Positions 7,311 through 15,123 of a stretch of 64,000 bases of DNA are shown here, one piece after another. Below the pieces are notes generated by a model. That model ran no database searches and was not told the DNA's origin. It worked only from the letters and a program-made list of their open reading frames with translations. The translations under genes were made by a program, and so were the position numbers. Origin of the DNA: Thermococcus cleftensis (GTDB taxonomy: Archaea > Methanobacteriota_B > Thermococci > Thermococcales > Thermococcaceae); the NCBI RefSeq assembly GCF_000265525.1, contig NC_018015.1, positions 1 to 64,000 on the forward strand, written 5' to 3'. Numbering within the stretch: position 1 is the first letter of the stretch; every line of letters begins with the position of its first letter.

Positions 7311-8500
7311 CAGGCAACACCCCTTATCTCGCGCAGAATCTCTTCAACTGTTAAGGGCACACCGCCGATCTTGTTGATCCCCTTCAGCAGGACGTCGTCG
7401 TTGACGTAGCGCTCGACCTCGAGAATCATCTGGCCGAGGTTCATCTCCGGGACGAGAATTGCCCTGGCGCGCTTTCCGAGTTCCCTCATTCTCTCACCGG
7501 GGAACGGGTGGACGGTCTTCGGCACGAAGAGGCCGGCCTTTATCCCTTCCTCCCTCGCCCTGAGAACGGCTCCGAGGGCTGGCCTTGCGGTGACTCCCCA
7601 GCTGACGACGAGTATCTCGGCATCGTCCGTGAAGTGCTCCTCGTACCTCTCGTAAACTTCGCGGTTCTTCTCTATCTTCCGGTGGATTCTCCTCACGAGC
7701 CTGTCGTGGACCTCCGGCGTGTAGACGTCCCTCAGTCCGTTCTCCTTGTGGGTCGAGCCGGTGACGTGGGTGAAGTAGCCGTGACCGAAGAGGGGCATTG
7801 GAGGAACGCCGTCGCCGTGCGGGTCGCCGAAGGGAAGCCTGGCCTCCTCCTCGTTGGCGGGAAGCTTGCGGTAGGTTATCTCCACATCATCAACGTCGGG
7901 AATCTTGACGAGCTCGCGCGTGTGAGCTAAAATCCCGTCGAAGAGGACCACAACAGGCGTCCTAAGCCTTTCGGCGATGTTGAAGGCCCTTATCGTTTCC
8001 CAGAATGCGTCCTGTCCGCTGGTCGGCGAGAGCGCGACTATCGGGTGGTCGCCGTGGGTTCCCCACCTGGCCTGGAAGAAGTCGCCCTGGGCACCTTTCG
8101 TCGCCTGTCCTGTGCTCGGTCCGCTCCTCTGGACATCAACGAGAACGAGCGGCGTCTCCGTCATCACAGCGTAGCCAAGGTTCTCCTGCATTAGGCTAAA
8201 CCCTGGTCCGGCCGTTGCCGTCATGACCTTGAATCCGGTCCACGAGGCACCTATCATAGCGGCTATGCTCGCTATCTCGTCCTCCATCTGGAGGTAGTAG
8301 CCGTGGAGCTTAGGAAGCTCGCGCGCCATCGTCTCCGCTATCTCGCTCGACGGAGTTATTGGGTAGCCTGCGTAGAAGCGACAGCCGGCGAAGAGCGCGC
8401 CGTAAGCGACCGCCTCGTTGCCCTGCATGAAGTAGTTGCCGGGCTTGTAGAGCTTTCTAAGGAGCCTGACCTGCTCCGGCTCGTCACCGCGGATTATCAT
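7310..8500 (-). CDS. korA: 2-oxoglutarate:ferredoxin oxidoreductase, alpha subunit (first set)
   Basis: About 396 residues: YFMQGNEAVAYGALFAGC, YPITPSSEIAETMA, QMEDEIASIAAMIGASW, TATAGPGFSLMQEN, HGDHPIVALSP and VPEMNLGQMILE near the end. ATG 8500 lies two bases after the delta TGA with GGTGG five bases upstream; the in-frame GTG at 8509 would place the ribosome site inside the gene. It has an N-terminal extension of about 17 residues relative to the second-set alpha. Confidence 0.92.
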   Translation of the reverse strand: MIIRGDEPEQVRLLRKLYKPGNYFMQGNEAVAYGALFAGCRFYAGYPITPSSEIAETMARELPKLHGYYLQMEDEIASIAAMIGASWTGFKVMTATAGPGFSLMQENLGYAVMTETPLVLVDVQRSGPSTGQATKGAQGDFFQARWGTHGDHPIVALSPTSGQDAFWETIRAFNIAERLRTPVVVLFDGILAHTRELVKIPDVDDVEITYRKLPANEEEARLPFGDPHGDGVPPMPLFGHGYFTHVTGSTHKENGLRDVYTPEVHDRLVRRIHRKIEKNREVYERYEEHFTDDAEILVVSWGVTARPALGAVLRAREEGIKAGLFVPKTVHPFPGERMRELGKRARAILVPEMNLGQMILEVERYVNDDVLLKGINKIGGVPLTVEEILREIRGVA

Positions 8501-8502
8501 GC

Positions 8503-8775
8503 TCACCACCTTACCGCGATGGCGAAGTCCGGGCAGAGGAGCTCACAGAGCTTGCACTTGACGCACTTCTCGGCGTGAACCGGAACCGGATAATGCACGC
8601 CCTTCTCGCTCAGCTCCTTGCTCCACTCGAAGACCTTCCTCGGGCACATCTCGACGCAGATTCCACAACCCTTGCAGAGAAAAGTGTCCACGTCGATTTC
8701 AACAACCCCTTCCGCCTTCCCGGTAACGAGGTAGTTTTCCTTCACGACCACGGTCTTTCCTTCGACATCTGCCAT
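8503..8775 (-). CDS. korD: 2-oxoacid:ferredoxin oxidoreductase, delta subunit (2x 4Fe-4S)
   Basis: A 90-residue ferredoxin-like subunit with two clusters: CKGCGICVEMCP and CVKCKLCELLCP. First gene of the seven-gene operon and the only delta subunit for two alpha-beta-gamma sets. Start MADVEGKTVVV at 8775 is chosen because the longer reading from 8817 would begin inside the TATA box; GGGTGA lies just before it. Confidence 0.93.
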   Translation of the reverse strand: MADVEGKTVVVKENYLVTGKAEGVVEIDVDTFLCKGCGICVEMCPRKVFEWSKELSEKGVHYPVPVHAEKCVKCKLCELLCPDFAIAVRW

Positions 8776-8817
8776 AATCATCACCCGCGATTTGCTAACC
8801 CCGTTTACGTTTGTCAA

Positions 8818-8852
8818 AATTTAAAGGTTTCGTGGGCGTACAGGAACGTACA
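8818..8852 (-). promoter_or_regulatory. promoter and possible operator of the KOR/XOR operon
   Basis: On the minus strand CCTTTAAATT (8818-8827) is a good TATA box, 43 bases from the chosen korD start. Just upstream on that strand is a direct repeat TGTACG-TTCC-TGTACG (8837-8852), ten bases apart, which could be a regulator site. A second TATA-like CGTTTATAACG lies near 8872-8882. Confidence 0.55.
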
Positions 8853-8924
8853 TCAGGGAGTCACGGGGGACGTTATAAACGAGCCGAAAAGAGAACGGTT
8901 AAAGGCTCAAAAAACGAAACGGCT

Positions 8925-9899
8925 TCACCAGGTTATCAGTTGCCAGTCCAAGAGTCCGTTCTCGACGATGTAGCTCCACTTTTCGCGACACTCGGGCTTG
9001 AGGTTCTCGATGTAGCTGATGTCCTGCGTCGCGGAGAACTTCTTTATTGCCTTTCCAATGGCCCTATCGTAGTCGGTGAGACAGTTGTGGGGGCCCCTTT
9101 TGGAACCGGCCCCAACGGGGTCGCTGAGGATCCTCTTGTTCGGGAAGCGCTTCTTAGCCCAGATAATGACCTCGACCGCACTCCAGAGCCAGGGCGGGCG
9201 GTATTCACCTTTTTCCCAGAGCCTCTCGTAGAGGGTTCCCTTCTGAATGTCCGTTATGTTTATCGAGAAGGTGTCCGTGTATGGCTCGGCTTTGATTATG
9301 CTCTCCCTGACGTCCTCTATACCGTCTCTCTCGCTCAGGAAGATGGGCTTGAGGAGGAGGTAGGTTTTGACCCTCGCCCCTGCCTCGTGTGTTATCTCCG
9401 CCGCCCTAACGAAGTCCTCGAAGGTGTTGCCCTTGTTGATGGAGACGTCTGCTATATCATTGTTGGCCGTTTCGAGGCCGATAGCGACCTCAAAGTGCTT
9501 GTCGGGGACTATCTCGGCCAGCTCCTTGACTGCATCGTAGCGAACCAGCTCGCTCCTGCTCTCTATGACTATCTCCTCGACGTTGTCCATCTTCGCCAAG
9601 ATCTCAAAGATTCTCCTCCTCGTCTCGGGCTTCAGCTCGCCGTTGTCGAGGAATGAACCCGAGGTGAACATTCTCACGGCGAAGGGGCCCTTTTTGCCCT
9701 CGATTCTCTTGAGGGCCTCTTTAACGTAGTCCACTATCGCGTCCTGGCTCCACCTAACCTTGGGAGCGGCCGTTGGATATGCGCACATGTAGCAGGCCTG
9801 GTTAATCCTGAAGCGGTAGCAGCCGATGGTCGGGAGGATTATGAAGAGCGCCGTTCCCGGCTTTCCAGCGACGTTGTCCTCGCTCGTCCAGTAGGTCAT
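8925..9899 (-). CDS. radical SAM protein, probable archaeosine synthase subunit RaSEA
   Basis: A 324-residue radical SAM enzyme. The cluster motif is Cys27-x8-Cys36-x2-Cys39 in LPTIGCYRFRINQACYMCAY, the wide spacing and LPTxGC context of the COG1244/TIGR01210 family (RaSEA). RaSEA works with ArcS to turn the lysine adduct of preQ0 at tRNA position 15 into archaeosine. Later landmarks are MFTSGSFLDNGE and ESRSELV. ATG 9899 follows GGTGGGAG and a TATA-like CTTTAAAAACC near 9929-9940; the much longer upstream reading runs through the opposite-strand toxin-antitoxin genes. tgtA, the preceding enzyme of the pathway, is at 44912. Confidence 0.78.
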   Translation of the reverse strand: MTYWTSEDNVAGKPGTALFIILPTIGCYRFRINQACYMCAYPTAAPKVRWSQDAIVDYVKEALKRIEGKKGPFAVRMFTSGSFLDNGELKPETRRRIFEILAKMDNVEEIVIESRSELVRYDAVKELAEIVPDKHFEVAIGLETANNDIADVSINKGNTFEDFVRAAEITHEAGARVKTYLLLKPIFLSERDGIEDVRESIIKAEPYTDTFSINITDIQKGTLYERLWEKGEYRPPWLWSAVEVIIWAKKRFPNKRILSDPVGAGSKRGPHNCLTDYDRAIGKAIKKFSATQDISYIENLKPECREKWSYIVENGLLDWQLITW

Positions 9900-9989
9900 T
9901 CTCCCACCTAAGAGCGGGTGGTGAATAGGGTTTTTAAAGGTGAGGGAAGGTTTAAATCGGTCCAGGTTGAGTTCCATCTTGGTGAGAAG

Positions 9990-10184
9990 ATGGAGGAAGT
10001 TACGGAAGTCCACGTTGTGATTAAAACTTCTCAGAAAAACGCCGAGAGGCTCAAGATTGAACTGGCGATGCTTCAGGGGAGGTTGAACGTTGAAGAGGCA
10101 CTTAAACGCGCCAGAGGAGCCATGAAGGGAGCAAAACCCTGGCAGGAGCTGGAGGCGGAAATGTATGATGAGCTTGTTCCTTGA
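9990..10184 (+). CDS. VapB-like antitoxin
   Basis: A 64-residue protein. The C-terminal PWQELEAEMYDELVP matches the end of the antitoxin at 57813-57995 (GWEELEAELYEEL), which likewise precedes a PIN gene. ATG 9990 follows GGTGAG; the longer in-frame reading from 9918 covers a TATA-like GGTTTAAATC at about 9949-9958. It overlaps the toxin start by 20 bases. The conserved acidic tail probably wraps the PIN active site, an inference from other VapB proteins. Confidence 0.8.
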   Translation: MEEVTEVHVVIKTSQKNAERLKIELAMLQGRLNVEEALKRARGAMKGAKPWQELEAEMYDELVP

Positions 10185-10626
10185 CAGCAACGTGTTTGTT
10201 GAGTACTTTCGTGGGAACCAAGTGGCGGAGCAACTCGTTGAGAAACTGTTTACGGGGAGATACCCCCTTTTCATAAACGACGTTGTTTACAACGAAGTGC
10301 TGTTTATGTACCTTAAACACAAAACTGGCAAGAGCTACTGGGATCTAAAAAAGCACCCGGAGCTGGTTAAAAAGGCAGGTAACGAATTCGTGGACTCCAT
10401 ATTGCCTCTTCTTGCGTTTCCTAAGTTTCTGGACACAACGAACGAAATAATTGTGGAGGCACTTACGATTGTAACAACCCACGGCCTTCTCCCAAGCGAC
10501 GCTTTAACCCTCGCAACTGCAAAATACTATGGACTCGATGGCATAGTAACCCTCGATTCCGACCTGCTCAAGGTCGCACCACGCGAGGGCCTCTCGGCGA
10601 TTTCAAGAGCTGAGGACCTGAGGTGA
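10165..10626 (+). CDS. PIN-domain ribonuclease toxin (VapC-like)
   Basis: A 153-residue PIN protein: LFLDSNVFVEYFRG near the N-terminus, FINDVVYNEVLF near residue 37, LLPSDALTLATAKYYG near 110 and IVTLDSDL near 130, giving the conserved acidic set. ATG ATG at 10165/10168 leaves the exact start open. It is clearly paralogous to the PIN toxin at 57380-57835 (shared FINDVVxxEV and LLPxDAL.LATA.YYG). Confidence 0.88.
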   Translation: MMSLFLDSNVFVEYFRGNQVAEQLVEKLFTGRYPLFINDVVYNEVLFMYLKHKTGKSYWDLKKHPELVKKAGNEFVDSILPLLAFPKFLDTTNEIIVEALTIVTTHGLLPSDALTLATAKYYGLDGIVTLDSDLLKVAPREGLSAISRAEDLR

Positions 10627-10630
10627 TTCC

Positions 10631-11404
10631 ATGAGAATCCTCCTCACCAACGACGACGGCATCTATTCCAACGGTCTGCGCGCGGCGGTGAAGGCCCTGA
10701 GCGAGCTCGGCGAGGTCTATGTCGTTGCTCCGCTCTTCCAGAGGAGCGCGAGCGGTCGGGCGATGACCCTCCACAGGCCGATAAGGGCCAAGCGCGTGAA
10801 CGTCCCCGGCGCGAAGATAGCGTATGGCATAGACGGAACACCGACCGACTGCGTGATTTTTGCCATCGCCCGCTTCGGCGACTTTGATCTGGCGGTCAGC
10901 GGGATAAACCTCGGCGAGAACCTCAGCACGGAGATAACCGTCTCCGGAACGGCCTCGGCGGCGATAGAGGCTGCCACCCACGGGATTCCAAGTATAGCCA
11001 TAAGCCTTGAGGTCGAGTGGAAGAAGACCCTCGGCGAGGGGGAGGGGATTGACTTCTCGGTTTCAGCACACTTCCTGAGGAAAATAGCAACGGCGGTCCT
11101 TGAGAAGGGCCTGCCTGAAGGGGTGGACATGCTCAACGTGAACGTCCCTAGCGACGCCAGCGAGGAAACAGGCATAGCGATAACGCGCCTCGCGAGGAAG
11201 CGCTATTCTCCGACGATAGAGGAGAGGATAGACCCCAAGGGCAACCCCTACTACTGGATCGTTGGCAGGCTCGTCCAGGAGTTCGAGCCGGGCACGGACG
11301 CCTACGCTCTGAAAGTCGAGAGAAAGGTCAGCGTCACGCCCATAAACATCGACATGACTGCGAGGGTTGACTTTGAGAACCTTCAAAGGCTTCTGAGCCT
11401 GTGA
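10631..11404 (+). CDS. surE: 5'/3'-nucleotidase SurE
   Basis: A 257-residue SurE with the metal site TNDDG at residues 6-10, VYVVAPLFQRSASGRAMT, GTPTDCV and SGINLGENLSTEITVSGTASAA. It dephosphorylates nucleoside monophosphates. It starts four bases after the toxin stop, with GAGGTGATTCC upstream, so it may be read from the toxin transcript as well. Length is normal. Confidence 0.95.
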   Translation: MRILLTNDDGIYSNGLRAAVKALSELGEVYVVAPLFQRSASGRAMTLHRPIRAKRVNVPGAKIAYGIDGTPTDCVIFAIARFGDFDLAVSGINLGENLSTEITVSGTASAAIEAATHGIPSIAISLEVEWKKTLGEGEGIDFSVSAHFLRKIATAVLEKGLPEGVDMLNVNVPSDASEETGIAITRLARKRYSPTIEERIDPKGNPYYWIVGRLVQEFEPGTDAYALKVERKVSVTPINIDMTARVDFENLQRLLSL

Positions 11405-11494
11405 ATTTACGTTCTGATATCACACCGTGTTACACAAAGTGGGGAACAGGACTCAGCTTCGTTTTAAACATCTTCGTTAAACAAAAGGTTTATT

Positions 11495-11638
11495 TTGGGA
11501 TTGGAGGATATATCCAATGGTGTTCCCCCTGAAGAAGTGGTGGTTCATGATGGACGGGACATGCGCGAACACTATCTTGCATGGGGCAACTGGGGCTCCG
11601 GGACTCACCTTGTCAGGATAGTCCCAAAGAGGAGGTGA
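11495..11638 (+). CDS. possible small protein (47 residues)
   Basis: A TTG-start reading frame ending GNWGSGTHLVRIVPKRR then TGA. A TATA-like GTTTTAAAC near 11461 lies about 30 bases before the TTG, fitting a leaderless message. The final codons carry the GGAGGTGA that serves the next gene at 11643, so the two would be coupled. It could instead be the relic of a longer gene. Not recognised. Confidence 0.4.
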   Translation: MGLEDISNGVPPEEVVVHDGRDMREHYLAWGNWGSGTHLVRIVPKRR

Positions 11639-11642
11639 GCCA

Positions 11643-12110
11643 GTGAAACTTAGAGAATTCCTTCTTCACATTTTTGTCCTTGCCTCAGCAACGGCGTGGG
11701 AGCTTTTCCTCGCATACAACGCACCCCGGCTGGACGACTACTACATCAAAGGCGGAATGATTCATCTGAGCAGTGGAGTCATCAAATGCTGGAGGGAGTA
11801 CTCACCATCATTAACTTTTGTCATTCTCGTTCTCCTCCCCGCTCTCGTCTTGCTCGTCATGTATCTCCTCTTCAAGAAAGCCACCCTGAAGAAATCGGGT
11901 CTCGCGATTGGAGTGCCCGTTCTGCTGGTGGTTCTCGTCTCTCTCATAAACCCCGATAGTTCTCTCTTGATCCTGCCCGTCATCTCCGTCGGCGTTGGTG
12001 CTGTGCTCGGGGAAGAAAAAGGAGAGAAGGCGTTGCTCGCTATCGAGGGCCTTTTGCCGGGTTTTGTTGTGATTACGATAATACTCAGCGGGCTTGCGGT
12101 CAGCTGCTGA
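11643..12110 (+). CDS. integral membrane protein, unknown
   Basis: A 155-residue protein with about four or five hydrophobic helices: residues 5-25 (FLLHIFVLASATAWELFLAY), about 57-78, 85-103, 107-121 and 132-153. GTG start five bases after the preceding TGA, with GGAGGTGA upstream. No family recognised. It lies between two possible small ORFs, which may form one small operon. Confidence 0.7.
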   Translation: MKLREFLLHIFVLASATAWELFLAYNAPRLDDYYIKGGMIHLSSGVIKCWREYSPSLTFVILVLLPALVLLVMYLLFKKATLKKSGLAIGVPVLLVVLVSLINPDSSLLILPVISVGVGAVLGEEKGEKALLAIEGLLPGFVVITIILSGLAVSC

Positions 12111-12126
12111 TGGAGGGGAGAGGGTT

Positions 12127-12237
12127 TTGAAAATACGGGTGAGGAGAACGGATAAAGCCCTCTGGGCGGTCCCAGCCGTCCCGAGCTTCATCGCCGTCTC
12201 GATTGTGGTGCACATGGGTCTAGCAGTGAGTATATGA
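12127..12237 (+). CDS. possible small membrane peptide (36 residues)
   Basis: TTG start seven bases after GGAGGGGAG; reads MKIRVRRTDKALW, then a hydrophobic AVPAVPSFIAVSIVVHMGLA to TGA. One membrane segment is predicted. It starts 16 bases after the preceding membrane gene and its stop abuts that of ftsY on the other strand. Support is the ribosome site, the spacing and the hydrophobic profile only. Confidence 0.35.
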   Translation: MKIRVRRTDKALWAVPAVPSFIAVSIVVHMGLAVSI

Positions 12238-12238
12238 T

Positions 12239-13144
12239 TCACCCCTCCCCAAAAATCCTCTCCACGAACCACTTCTCGTCGAAGGGCTTTAAGTCGTCGT
12301 AGCCCTGGCCGACGCCGACGAAGAGTATCGGCGCCCCAATCGCGTGGCTTATGCTCAGCGCCGCACCGCCCCTCGCGTCCGCATCGAGCTTGGTGAGGAT
12401 CACCCCGTCTATCTTAACGGCTTCGTTGAACTGCTTGGCCTGCTCCACCACCGCGTTGCCCGCCAAACTGTCGCCCACGAAGATGACAAGGTCTGGTTTG
12501 GTAACGCGGACTATCTTCTTCATCTCGTCCATGAGGTTCCTGTTCAGCTCGTTCCTCCCGGCGGTGTCTATGAGGACGACATCAACACCCCTGGCCTTCG
12601 CGTGCTGGATCGCGTCGTAGGCCACCGCCGCCGGGTCGGCGCCGTAGGAGTGCTTTATGACCTTCACCCCAACGCGCTTCGCGTGCTCCTCGACCTGCTC
12701 TATTGCCCCTGCTCTGAATGTATCGCTCGCCGCTATGACAACGCTCAGACCGTTCTTCTTGAGCCAGTGGGCGAGCTTGGCTATGGTTGTTGTTTTCCCG
12801 CTCCCGTTGAAGCCGACGAAGGCTATGACGAAGGGCTTCTCCTCCTTGGAGCGTATCATCTCCAGGAGGTCAATCCTTTTCTCGGGCGTGAGAACCTCCA
12901 GGACGGCCTCGCGGACGGCCTCCTCAACTATGGCCTTCTTGTTGGTTCCTATCTTGACCTTCTGGCCAACGAGCTTTTCCTTTATTCTCTCCTTCAGCTC
13001 CTCGACGGTCTCAAGTGCAACGTCCGCCTCGAGGAGCTCTATCTCCAGGTCCCAGAGGGCGTTCTCGACGTCCTTCTCGCTTATCTCGGTCTGGGAAACC
13101 TTCTCCACGAATGAGCCTAACTTCTCTTTCAGCTTTCCGAACAT
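12239..13144 (-). CDS. ftsY: signal recognition particle receptor FtsY
   Basis: A 301-residue SRP GTPase: an N-domain helical bundle (residues 1-95), G1 GFNGSGKTT at 111-119, [17 protein letters not shown] near 197, and [14 protein letters not shown] near 265. The bacterial acidic A-domain is missing, as is normal in archaea. It docks SRP-ribosome complexes at the membrane. ATG 13144 has GGTGGGAG at good spacing; the GTG at 13153 is an alternative. Confidence 0.96.
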   Translation of the reverse strand: MFGKLKEKLGSFVEKVSQTEISEKDVENALWDLEIELLEADVALETVEELKERIKEKLVGQKVKIGTNKKAIVEEAVREAVLEVLTPEKRIDLLEMIRSKEEKPFVIAFVGFNGSGKTTTIAKLAHWLKKNGLSVVIAASDTFRAGAIEQVEEHAKRVGVKVIKHSYGADPAAVAYDAIQHAKARGVDVVLIDTAGRNELNRNLMDEMKKIVRVTKPDLVIFVGDSLAGNAVVEQAKQFNEAVKIDGVILTKLDADARGGAALSISHAIGAPILFVGVGQGYDDLKPFDEKWFVERIFGEG

Positions 13145-13174
13145 TGCTCCCACCGGGAGAGGAGAGGGGGAGGC

Positions 13175-13185
13175 GGTATATAAAG
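13175..13185 (-). promoter_or_regulatory. ftsY TATA box
   Basis: CTTTATATACC on the minus strand, 31 bases before the ATG, gives a short leader carrying GGTGGGAG. Confidence 0.65.
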
Positions 13186-13243
13186 CCCTCGGCGATAGCT
13201 GGTGTCATCACCGCTCAGACCCGAAGCCACTCGTCATCGGGCG
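13186..13243 (-). ncRNA. candidate C/D-box guide sRNA
   Basis: On the minus strand, in order: GATGA (13234-13238, weak C box), CTGA (13215-13218, D' box), a three-base gap, a perfect C' box GTGATGA (13205-13211), 12 bases, then a weak D box CCGA (13189-13192). The D'-C' spacing is typical of Thermococcales guides. A TATA-like GGTTTATTAA on the same strand near 13266-13275 would start RNA at about 13242. The weak outer C and D boxes and the overlap with the ftsY promoter make this tentative; the rRNA or tRNA target was not identified. Confidence 0.35.
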
Positions 13244-13281
13244 CTCCACTGTTCATGCCATATCTCTTAATAAACCGCGCG

Positions 13282-13737
13282 CTAGTACCTCCTCACGTAG
13301 GTCTTGCTCTCCACCACCCTGCCGTTTTCGAGCCTCATCACATCGACCCTCTCGAAGCCCACCGTTTCGCGCTTGTAGGCGATGAGGTAGTCGATGTGGT
13401 TCCGGATTTCATAGCGCGTTATCGAGTCCTTCACGTACTTGTGCTCGTAGAGGAGCACCAGCTTGTCCCGGTGCTTCGCCAGCCACTCATTGAGCCTCTC
13501 GCGCTCCGCCTTGGGCCGCGATAGAGGGTCCACCATGAGGTAGACGTCGAAGTCGTCGCTCTCGAAGGGGCTGCCTATGTAAGCATCACCCCCCACCTGG
13601 AACGGAAGATACTCTGCCAGCACGCGCCTTCCTGACTTGCTCCAGGCATTGATGTATATCCTCGCAAGTCTCTTCCCGTCTCCAGTTATTAAAACGGCTC
13701 CCGAGTCCAGTTCGGCTATTCTCTTCAGCATTGTCAT
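13282..13737 (-). CDS. hypothetical protein, Thermococcales-type
   Basis: A 151-residue soluble protein. It has AVLITGDGKRLARIYINAW near the N-terminus, SDDFDVYLMVDPLSRPK in the middle and a basic C-terminus. No catalytic motif recognised; GDGKRLA is not a proper P-loop. ATG 13737 is one of several closely spaced starts (GTG 13740, ATG 13728). A TATA-like TTTTAAC lies near 13765. Divergent from the nucleoside transporter operon. Confidence 0.6.
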   Translation of the reverse strand: MTMLKRIAELDSGAVLITGDGKRLARIYINAWSKSGRRVLAEYLPFQVGGDAYIGSPFESDDFDVYLMVDPLSRPKAERERLNEWLAKHRDKLVLLYEHKYVKDSITRYEIRNHIDYLIAYKRETVGFERVDVMRLENGRVVESKTYVRRY

Positions 13738-13802
13738 CACAAAAAACTTTTACTCAATGGTTAAAATTCTTTCTCGAATTTTCGGTTTTTACGTGACCGC
13801 AA

Positions 13803-13812
13803 ACTATATATT
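13803..13812 (+). promoter_or_regulatory. TATA box of the nucleoside transporter operon
   Basis: ACTATATATT, 41 bases before the lipoprotein ATG; the leader carries GGGGTGTT. Confidence 0.65.
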
Positions 13813-13853
13813 CCGTACGGAGTTATACCTTTGAAAACTCGCGGGGTGTTACC

Positions 13854-15083
13854 ATGAAAAGGTGGTTGAGTCTGTTTTTAATCGGCCTTCTGGCCATAAG
13901 CGTCGTGGCCAGCGGCTGCATTTCCCCCGGTGGAGAGGAATCCACCAAGGGCGCCATCGCCATCGTCTATGACGTCGGTGGCAGGGGTGACCTGAGCTTC
14001 AACGACATGGCCTATCTCGGTGCCAAGAGGGCGGCCGAGGAGTTCAACCTTGACCTGGTTGAGATGCAGAGCAACAGCGAGGACGACTACGTGAAGAACC
14101 TCGAGACCCTCGCCGCCCAGAAGAAGTACCTCGTCATAATCGCGGTCGGCTTCATGATGACCGACGCTGTCAAGCAGGTCGCCGACGAGTACCCCGACCA
14201 GAAGTTTGCAATCATCGACGGCTACATTCCCGACAAGGACAACGTTATGAGCATTCTCTTTAAGGAGAACGAGGGTTCCGCCCTCGTCGGTGCTCTCGCT
14301 GGTCTCATAGCGGCCAACGACGGCAAGGACAAGGTGGGAATCGTTCTCGGAATGGAGATACCGGTTCTCTACAAGTTCGAGGCTGGCTACCGCTTCGGCG
14401 TTAAGTGGGCCGAGGACTACTACAAGCAGAAGGAGGGCAAGGACGTTGCCATAGACGTCCTTTACCAGTACACCGGAACCTTCAACGACGCCGCCAAGGG
14501 TAAAGCCGCCGCCAGGGCCCAGCTCGCCCAGGGTGCCTGGGTCATCTACCAGGTGGCTGGAGGCACCGGCCTCGGCGTCTTCGATGCGGTTGCGGAGGTC
14601 CTCGACTCGCAGGGCAAGAAGATGGGACCGCCCTTCGCGATAGGCGTTGACTCCGCCCAGGACTGGATAAAGCCGGGAGTCATAATAGCCAGCATGATGA
14701 AGCGCGTTGACGTCGGTGTCTACACCGCCGTCAAGGACGCCGTCGAGGGCAACTTCAAGGGTGGCATAGTCGAGCTTGGCCTCAAGGAGGGCGGCGTTGG
14801 GATAAGCACCGTCGATGACGTCATGGCGATGTTCGACTCCCTGCCTGAGGACACCCAGCAGCAGAAGCTCAAGGATCTCGGCTTCAACAGCAGGGACGAG
14901 CTCAAGCAGTACCTCGAGCAGACCAGGGCCCAGGTTCCCGACTGGGTATGGGACGCCGTCAAGGAGCTCCAGGACAAGATAGTCGCCGGCGTCATTAAAG
15001 TGCCCGCCCCGATGGACCAGGAGGGCATCCAGAAGGTCAGAGAAGCCAAGACCTGGCAGGAAATGATGGAGCTAGCCAGCTGA
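13854..15083 (+). CDS. BMP-family nucleoside-binding lipoprotein (ABC transporter)
   Basis: A 409-residue exported lipoprotein: a signal peptide with lipobox VASGC (Cys22), then the BMP/PnrA fold: IVYDVGGRGDLSFNDMAYLGA, VGALAGLIA, and GPPFAIGVDSAQDW near residue 265. It should capture a nucleoside outside the membrane and deliver it to the permeases encoded downstream. A C-terminal extension of about 90 residues (from DDVMAMFDSLPEDTQQQK on) is longer than in bacterial homologues. The operon matches Bacillus nupNOPQ in gene content and order. Confidence 0.92.
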   Translation: MKRWLSLFLIGLLAISVVASGCISPGGEESTKGAIAIVYDVGGRGDLSFNDMAYLGAKRAAEEFNLDLVEMQSNSEDDYVKNLETLAAQKKYLVIIAVGFMMTDAVKQVADEYPDQKFAIIDGYIPDKDNVMSILFKENEGSALVGALAGLIAANDGKDKVGIVLGMEIPVLYKFEAGYRFGVKWAEDYYKQKEGKDVAIDVLYQYTGTFNDAAKGKAAARAQLAQGAWVIYQVAGGTGLGVFDAVAEVLDSQGKKMGPPFAIGVDSAQDWIKPGVIIASMMKRVDVGVYTAVKDAVEGNFKGGIVELGLKEGGVGISTVDDVMAMFDSLPEDTQQQKLKDLGFNSRDELKQYLEQTRAQVPDWVWDAVKELQDKIVAGVIKVPAPMDQEGIQKVREAKTWQEMMELAS

Positions 15084-15107
15084 GTTTTCCCCTTTCTTTT
15101 CTCACCT
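15084..15107 (+). terminator. T-rich attenuator-like stretch after the lipoprotein gene
   Basis: GTTTTCCCCTTTCTTTTC between the binding-protein and ATPase genes. Archaeal termination uses T-runs, so partial termination here would give excess binding protein over transporter. Inferred. Confidence 0.4.
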
Positions 15108-15123
15108 TTAGGGAGGTGCGGCA

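Noticed and set aside
8776-8817. Longer korD start
   Set aside because: It would begin within the TATA box, upstream of any possible RNA start.
9900-10274. 125-residue N-terminal extension of the radical SAM protein
   Set aside because: It runs through the opposite-strand VapBC genes and both promoters; ATG 9899 has a good ribosome site.
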